Shown here one piece after another: positions 5,719 through 9,533 of a stretch of DNA of 9,533 nucleotides. The stretch is from Candidatus Melainabacteria bacterium GWA2_34_9 (GTDB lineage Bacteria > Cyanobacteriota > Vampirovibrionia > Gastranaerophilales > UBA9971): the NCBI GenBank assembly GCA_001784535.1, contig MFRJ01000004.1:724-10256 (forward strand). The letters run 5' to 3'. Both the position numbers and the translations under genes were made by a program. The notes under the pieces are model-generated. The model was given only the letters and a program-made list of their open reading frames with translations. It was not told where the DNA came from and did no database searches. Each line of letters starts with the position of its first letter. Positions within the stretch are counted from its first letter, which is position 1.

Positions 5719-6502
5719 ACAGCTTAAATTTAAAAACCAAATTTAATAAACCACTTATAACAGGCGTTGTTGTTAAACTTCTGCAATTTTTAGAAATAAA
5801 TTCGTAAGATGTTCTCTCAAATTTTGTAAAATATTTATTGAGCATATTATTTCTCTCGGCTATTAGTTTTTCTTCACGATTCTTGTTAGTAGAAATCCCG
5901 CCAATATTGAAAATATTTACAGGAAAGCCCAGATATTTCGCGCTTATATTATGCTTTAGAAAAACCCTTAAAAACCATTCATGATCACTTACAATTTTAT
6001 AATTTGTATCAAAATACCCGTATTTATCGAAAGTATCTTTTTTATAGAAAGTTCCCGGCTGACATGGAGTGTTTTTCAGCAGATATATTTTATTAAATTT
6101 ATTATGTTTCTGCATGGAGAGCTTTCCTGTTTGTTTGTTCAATACGGCTATATCTCCATATAACAGTTCGGGATAACAACTGCCAATATTGTAATTACGC
6201 GCAACCAATTCCAAAATATCATTATGCAAAAACTGGTCATCAGAGTTCAAAAAGAACAAATAATCACCTGTAGCAAGCTTAATGCCTTTATTCATTGCAT
6301 CATAAAGACCGTCATCAGATTCACTTATAACTTGCGAAATCTTATCACGGTATTTTTCAATAATATTTAATGTGTTGTCTGTTGAAAGTCCGTCAATTAT
6401 TATATATTCAAAATTATTATATGTTTGATTTATTACACTTAGAATTGCATTTTCCAGTGTTTTTTCCGAGTCCTTGCAAACAGTAATTATAGAAAATTTC
6501 AT
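5717..6502 (-). CDS. Family 2 glycosyltransferase (GT-A fold), WcaE-like
   Basis: A protein of about 261 residues with the GT2 domain at its N-terminus. KFSIITVCKDS opens the fold, SVINQTY..FEYIIIDGLSTDNT forms the nucleotide-binding part, and SDDGLYDAMNKGI is typical of the WcaE-type subgroup. ATGDYLFFLNSDD carries the metal/nucleotide-sugar-binding D-x-D equivalent, and the acceptor side has CQPGTFY and SDHEWFLRVF. GT2 enzymes transfer a sugar from an activated donor to a glycan or lipid; donor and acceptor cannot be told from sequence here. No transmembrane segments are evident, so it probably acts at the cytoplasmic membrane face. GTG (6505) and ATG (6502) are adjacent; the ATG is preferred, and neither has a Shine-Dalgarno. 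It starts 2-5 nt after the stop of a 36-residue membrane protein, so its translation is probably coupled. Confidence 0.88.
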   Translation of the reverse strand: MKFSIITVCKDSEKTLENAILSVINQTYNNFEYIIIDGLSTDNTLNIIEKYRDKISQVISESDDGLYDAMNKGIKLATGDYLFFLNSDDQFLHNDILELVARNYNIGSCYPELLYGDIAVLNKQTGKLSMQKHNKFNKIYLLKNTPCQPGTFYKKDTFDKYGYFDTNYKIVSDHEWFLRVFLKHNISAKYLGFPVNIFNIGGISTNKNREEKLIAERNNMLNKYFTKFERTSYEFISKNCRSLTTTPVISGLLNLVFKFKL

Positions 6503-6507
6503 CACAA

Positions 6508-6618
6508 TTAAGGGTGTTTTTTTACCGGTTTATCATCTTTAATTGCAAAATAAACCCCGCTTATAATAGTAGCAATAAATAAACCGACCATTATTATTAA
6601 TGCTGTTTCATTACTCAT
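6508..6618 (-). CDS. 36-residue single-TM membrane protein
   Basis: A short gene reading ATG (6618) to TAA (6508). It encodes a polar start MSNET, one hydrophobic helix (about residues 6-25, ALIIMVGLFIATIISGVYFA), and a charged tail rich in Lys ending KKHP. Orientation is probably N-out/C-in by the positive-inside rule. The ribosome site GAGGGA lies about 8 nt before the ATG, inside the last codons of the upstream two-TM gene. The start overlaps that gene's end by 8 bp, and the glycosyltransferase begins a few bases after its stop. Spacing and ribosome site argue for a real gene. The function is unknown; it may be a membrane partner of the 77-residue protein. Confidence 0.7.
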   Translation of the reverse strand: MSNETALIIMVGLFIATIISGVYFAIKDDKPVKKHP

Positions 6619-6844
6619 TATTTAAATCCCTCATAATTTTAATATTTTTACGTATTTTTTGATTTATTATAAATGTTGAAATAAATAAAGTTAAAACCAA
6701 TATAATATCAGCGTATACAAAAATTTTAACAACTTTATTATAATTAGCAACAAACCATGCTATACATGCAGATTCTATTGTTATTACAAAAGTCAACCAT
6801 AATCTTAAAAATATTAATTTTTCTTTTAAAAAATCTTTATCCAT
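6611..6844 (-). CDS. 77-residue two-TM membrane protein
   Basis: A small membrane protein: a charged N-terminus (MDKDFLKEK), TM1 about residues 14-34 with an embedded E24, a short loop NYNKVVK, TM2 about 41-60, and a basic tail (NQKIRKNIKIMRDL). Both termini are predicted cytoplasmic. No family is recognised with confidence. It overlaps the 36-residue gene by 8 bp and is first in a set with that gene and the glycosyltransferase. A perfect TATAAT lies 7 nt before the ATG, so the message may start at or very near the start codon. Confidence 0.75.
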   Translation of the reverse strand: MDKDFLKEKLIFLRLWLTFVITIESACIAWFVANYNKVVKIFVYADIILVLTLFISTFIINQKIRKNIKIMRDLNNE

Positions 6845-6851
6845 AACTTAA

Positions 6852-6857
6852 ATTATA
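6852..6857 (-). promoter_or_regulatory. Consensus -10 box, possibly for a leaderless message
   Basis: TATAAT on the minus strand ends 7 nt before the ATG at 6844, so a normal start site falls on or next to the start codon. The -35 region is T-rich (TTTTGT-like) without a good match. No Shine-Dalgarno lies between the box and the ATG. Confidence 0.45.
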
Positions 6858-6898
6858 CCCGAATTTTTTCAAAAACAAAATTTCATTTTATTACACTC

Positions 6899-7639
6899 TT
6901 AATCATGCCTTACACACCTGACACGTTGATTATTATCCTTATCCTCACTCTGAACATTTCCAAAATTTGGAAAATCAATAACACATGAATGTTCTCCGTC
7001 AACTTCTGTAGACGACCAATAATGAGAAGGTGAAAAACCTCCTATAGCGGCTCTATTTACATAAATAATTGACATTTCAACTTGAGAAGGCAAGTACCAA
7101 TCAGTATGCCCGGCAAAATTCAAATTTGCGCAATATAGAGCTGCTTGATACGGAGAGTGAGCATTTACAAGAACCTTAAGTGTATTTGTATTAGGAATAC
7201 CATTAAGTGCATTATTAGCACCTGTAACTAAATTACCACCAGCACCATTATTCCATGTTGTAAGTGTTTCATTTGCTGCAGGAGTAGTACACAGATCATT
7301 TCCGCTGGCATTTCCTGTATAAACACTTCCATCAGGTTCTACGCCACCTATAGCCATTGGATCACAAGTACCAGGAGGAGGCGGCGGCGGAGGTGGAGCT
7401 GGAGGTATCGGAGCTGTGCAATTATTATCATCATAAGTACAAAGCTTCATTTGCCCGTTACTGTCAATATTATTAGTTGAAGAAACGCTGCTTTTAAAAT
7501 AATTTCTAAAAAGACCGGGATTCATTTTAATAAAAGCCCATCCTCCAACAATTCCGACCAATGCAGCAATAAGCGCAAATTCCACAATAGTTTGTCCTGT
7601 TTTCTTTTTATTAAAAATTTTCATACACTTATTACTCAT
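6899..7639 (-). CDS. Class IVb pilin-like protein with C-terminal DUF1566 (Lcl/lectin-like) domain
   Basis: A 246-residue prepilin-type protein. A short basic leader (NKKKTG, ending G15) precedes Q16-T-I-V-E20-F21-A-L-I and a hydrophobic helix to about 37. This is the TadE/Flp-type signal, with cleavage after G15, Glu at +5 and Phe at +6. After a spacer with C67/C74 comes a polyproline linker (eight Pro, 82-89). A DUF1566 / Lcl C-terminal domain (PF07603-type, about 92-246) follows, with TDWYLPS (179-185), AAIGGF, YWSST (207-211) and the closing RVRCVR (239-244). DUF1566 domains have a C-type-lectin-like fold and occur in surface adhesins. The likely role is a minor or tip pilin displaying a binding domain. 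M1 (7639) and M6 (7624) are both possible starts; neither has a clear ribosome site. It follows glyS by 50 bp on the same strand. Confidence 0.85.
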   Translation of the reverse strand: MSNKCMKIFNKKKTGQTIVEFALIAALVGIVGGWAFIKMNPGLFRNYFKSSVSSTNNIDSNGQMKLCTYDDNNCTAPIPPAPPPPPPPPGTCDPMAIGGVEPDGSVYTGNASGNDLCTTPAANETLTTWNNGAGGNLVTGANNALNGIPNTNTLKVLVNAHSPYQAALYCANLNFAGHTDWYLPSQVEMSIIYVNRAAIGGFSPSHYWSSTEVDGEHSCVIDFPNFGNVQSEDKDNNQRVRCVRHD

Positions 7640-7689
7640 TATTTTTGTAATGATAACCTTATAATCGGCAATTTTTATTTTAGCTTTAA

Positions 7690-9533
7690 TTAAAAAACTA
7701 TTTTGCTAAAATCCGCAAGTTTAAGGAATTTATTACTCAAATTGCCGAGCAAATTCAGCCTGTTATTCTTAATTTGCTCGTCTTTATCCATAACCAGAAC
7801 TTTATCAAAGAATTTTTCAATTTTAGGGATTGATGTTTCAAGTTTTTCAATGAGTTGAGAATAATCAAGACAGTCATCTATTTTAGAAACGCAGTCCCAT
7901 AATTCTTTTTCTGAATCTTCCACAAACAATTCAGATTTTACGGCATTCTCGAATTGCTGATTTTTGATAATCCTTATTATTCTGTTTGCTGATTCGTGAA
8001 AGAATTTATAAGAATCTTTTTTAACCAGTTCTGATATTATATTAATTCTCGCTTCAACGTCAGACAGGTCAGCCAAAGAATCTTTTGCTGAAAGCACAGC
8101 ATCCACAACATCATGTCTGTATTCTTCCGTCAGCAGGTTTTTAAGCCTGTGTGTAATAAAATCTTTTATTTCAGTGCTTAATTTAACTTTGTTTTCTATT
8201 TCCAGAGGCTGAACATAAACAGTTTTTTCAATGAGTGTTGATAAATTAATGTTTAATTTTTTATCAATTATGGTGTTAATTATACCAATAGCTGCTCTTC
8301 TGAGCCCTAACGGATCAGCAGAACCTGTAGGAGCTTTTCCAAGAGCAAAAACTCCGCAAATCGTGTCAATTTTATCAGCTATGCCGACAACTTGTCCTGT
8401 AATAGAGCTTGCGAGATCTCCATCAGCTGAAATAGGCATATAATGCTCTCGTACACCCAAAGAAATCAGTTCATCTTCGCCGTTTAATTTTGCGTAATCA
8501 CCGCCGATTATGCCTTGCAATTCTGTAAACTCCCTTACCATATTTGTTACAAGGTCAGCTTTGCACAATTCGGCAGTCCTTATTGCTTTTTTAGCTGTTT
8601 CATCATCAAGCTCCAGATCACAGGCGATAAATCCTGAAACTCTTTTGATTCTATCGGTTTTATCATAAAGATTTCCAAGCCCTTTCTGGAAAGTTACACC
8701 TTTTAAATCTTCTACTCTTGAGTCTAAAGACTTTTTAGTATCTTCTTTATAAAAGAAAATAGCGTCATCCAGTCTTGGTTTTACAACTTTTTCGTTGCCT
8801 TTTCTAATATTATCAATGTTTGATTCATCGTGATTTGCTATAGTTATAAAGTAATTAAGCAGTTTTCCATCTTTATCGTAGATAGGAAAATATCTTTGAT
8901 GGTGCGCAAGTACGCATACAATTACATCTTCAGTAATTTCAAGATATTTCTCGCCAAAACTGCCGATAACAGGAGTCGGCCATTCTACAAGGTTGGTTAC
9001 TTCTTCCAGCAATTCAGCAGGAATTTCTGCCACTCCGCCTTTTGATGAGGCCGCTTTATTAATTAAACTGACTATTTCCTCTTTTCTTCTTTCAGAATCA
9101 GCTATAACTTGAGCATTATAGAGATTTTCTAAATATGTATCAGGACTTTCTATTTTTACCTGTTTATTATTAGAAAACCTATGCCCTCTTGAATACTGAG
9201 AAGATTCTGCATTGCCTATTTGAATTTTTATTTCTTTATTATCAAGTATGGAAACAAGCCATCTTATAGGTCGGGAAAACTTAATATCGAGGTCTGCCCA
9301 TCTCATAAAGCGATTACCTTGAATCTTTAATATCATTTCAGGAATTATATTTTTCAAAACTTCTTCTGTTGGCTTGCCTTCTTGTTTTATAGAAGCATAA
9401 AGATATTCTACACCTGCAATTTCTTTTTTGCCTAAAATATCAGGACTCAATCCCTGTTTTTTTGCAAATCCCAGAGCCGCTTGCGTAAGCTTTCCGGTTG
9501 CATCAAAAGCAATATTTGCCGGAGGTCCTTTTA
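7690..9533 (-). CDS. glyS: Glycyl-tRNA synthetase beta subunit, 5' end beyond the window
   Basis: This is the beta subunit of the alpha2beta2 bacterial glycyl-tRNA synthetase, which with GlyQ charges tRNA-Gly in the cytoplasm. The frame stays open to the right edge. The bases 9451-9533 encode KGPPANIAFDA...QAALGFAKKQG, a conserved part of GlyS, so the gene begins outside and the TTG at 9450 is internal. There are 613 residues here against about 690 usual, so roughly 75-80 N-terminal residues are missing. Recognisable parts include FMRWADLDIKFSRPIRWLVS, the HD-like LAHHQRYFPIYD, KPRLDDAIFFYKED, TELQGIIGGDYA, REHYMPISADGDL and KAPTGSADPLGLRR, then a helical DALR-type anticodon-binding C-terminus. 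The glyQ gene is expected upstream but cannot be seen. No terminator is evident before the pilin-like gene, so read-through is possible. Confidence 0.97.
   Translation of the reverse strand, partial: KGPPANIAFDATGKLTQAALGFAKKQGLSPDILGKKEIAGVEYLYASIKQEGKPTEEVLKNIIPEMILKIQGNRFMRWADLDIKFSRPIRWLVSILDNKEIKIQIGNAESSQYSRGHRFSNNKQVKIESPDTYLENLYNAQVIADSERRKEEIVSLINKAASSKGGVAEIPAELLEEVTNLVEWPTPVIGSFGEKYLEITEDVIVCVLAHHQRYFPIYDKDGKLLNYFITIANHDESNIDNIRKGNEKVVKPRLDDAIFFYKEDTKKSLDSRVEDLKGVTFQKGLGNLYDKTDRIKRVSGFIACDLELDDETAKKAIRTAELCKADLVTNMVREFTELQGIIGGDYAKLNGEDELISLGVREHYMPISADGDLASSITGQVVGIADKIDTICGVFALGKAPTGSADPLGLRRAAIGIINTIIDKKLNINLSTLIEKTVYVQPLEIENKVKLSTEIKDFITHRLKNLLTEEYRHDVVDAVLSAKDSLADLSDVEARINIISELVKKDSYKFFHESANRIIRIIKNQQFENAVKSELFVEDSEKELWDCVSKIDDCLDYSQLIEKLETSIPKIEKFFDKVLVMDKDEQIKNNRLNLLGNLSNKFLKLADFSKIVF

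Noticed and set aside
6899..7100. The DUF1566 C-terminus as a diversity-generating retroelement variable region
   Set aside because: C-type-lectin-like domains ending in RVRCVR are common DGR targets, but no template repeat, reverse transcriptase or accessory gene is in the window and no near-duplicate of this stretch was seen.
9448..9450. TTG as the start codon of glyS
   Set aside because: The frame continues upstream to the window edge and encodes conserved GlyS sequence (KGPPANIAFDA and QAALGFAKKQG), so the true start lies outside.
1..9533. tRNA, rRNA, riboswitch or transposon
   Set aside because: No cloverleaf with a CCA-type end, no rRNA stretch, no recognised riboswitch core, and no transposase or flanking target duplication was seen on either strand by eye.

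Overview
The window is AT-rich and reads as a chromosomal segment of a Gram-negative-type bacterium. The evidence is a GmhB-like phosphatase (heptose / LPS-core chemistry), several exported proteins, Flp/Tad-type prepilins, and a two-subunit glycyl-tRNA synthetase (glyS). The protein style (low GC, GQ-x3-E prepilin signals, DUF1566 on a pilin stalk) fits a gut-type Melainabacteria/Gastranaerophilales relative. That assignment is inference, since no rRNA or other marker is present.

Layout, left to right. (1) 21-578 (+) is a HAD-family GmhB-like phosphatase. Its stop overlaps by 4 bp the stop of a convergent minus-strand pair: an exported thioredoxin-fold protein lacking the CxxC motif (575-937) and an exported DUF192 protein (954-1442). 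(2) 1494-1733 (-) holds a 43-codon gene for a very short Flp-like prepilin (1602-1733) with a good ribosome site and its own strong terminator. (3) 2064-3872 (-) is a 602-residue exported TPR protein. (4) 3873-4152 is a divergent intergenic region rich in palindromes. (5) 4153-5664 (+) is the most distinctive gene. It encodes a 503-residue protein with a Q/N/Y-rich head, a hydrophobic helix, a long 14-residue-periodic coiled coil with a recent 84-bp duplication, and a Ca2+-loop domain like one found in large RTX proteins. It has a strong Shine-Dalgarno and a 13-bp bidirectional terminator. (6) 5717-6844 (-) is a tightly packed set: a 77-residue two-TM protein, an overlapping 36-residue one-TM protein, and a family-2 glycosyltransferase. 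(7) 6899-7639 (-) is a class IVb pilin-like protein whose N-terminal helix is joined by a polyproline linker to a DUF1566/Lcl lectin-like domain. (8) 7690-9533 (-) is glyS, cut by the right edge.

How the genes may work together: most non-housekeeping genes encode envelope or surface products (pilin subunit, pilin-anchored lectin-like adhesin, coiled-coil calcium-binding protein, exported TPR, glycosyltransferase, exported thioredoxin-like and DUF192 proteins). A shared surface-appendage or adhesion theme is plausible. However, no Tad ATPase, prepilin peptidase or secretin lies in the window, so a single system cannot be shown. No tRNA, rRNA, CRISPR array, insertion sequence or phage gene was seen.
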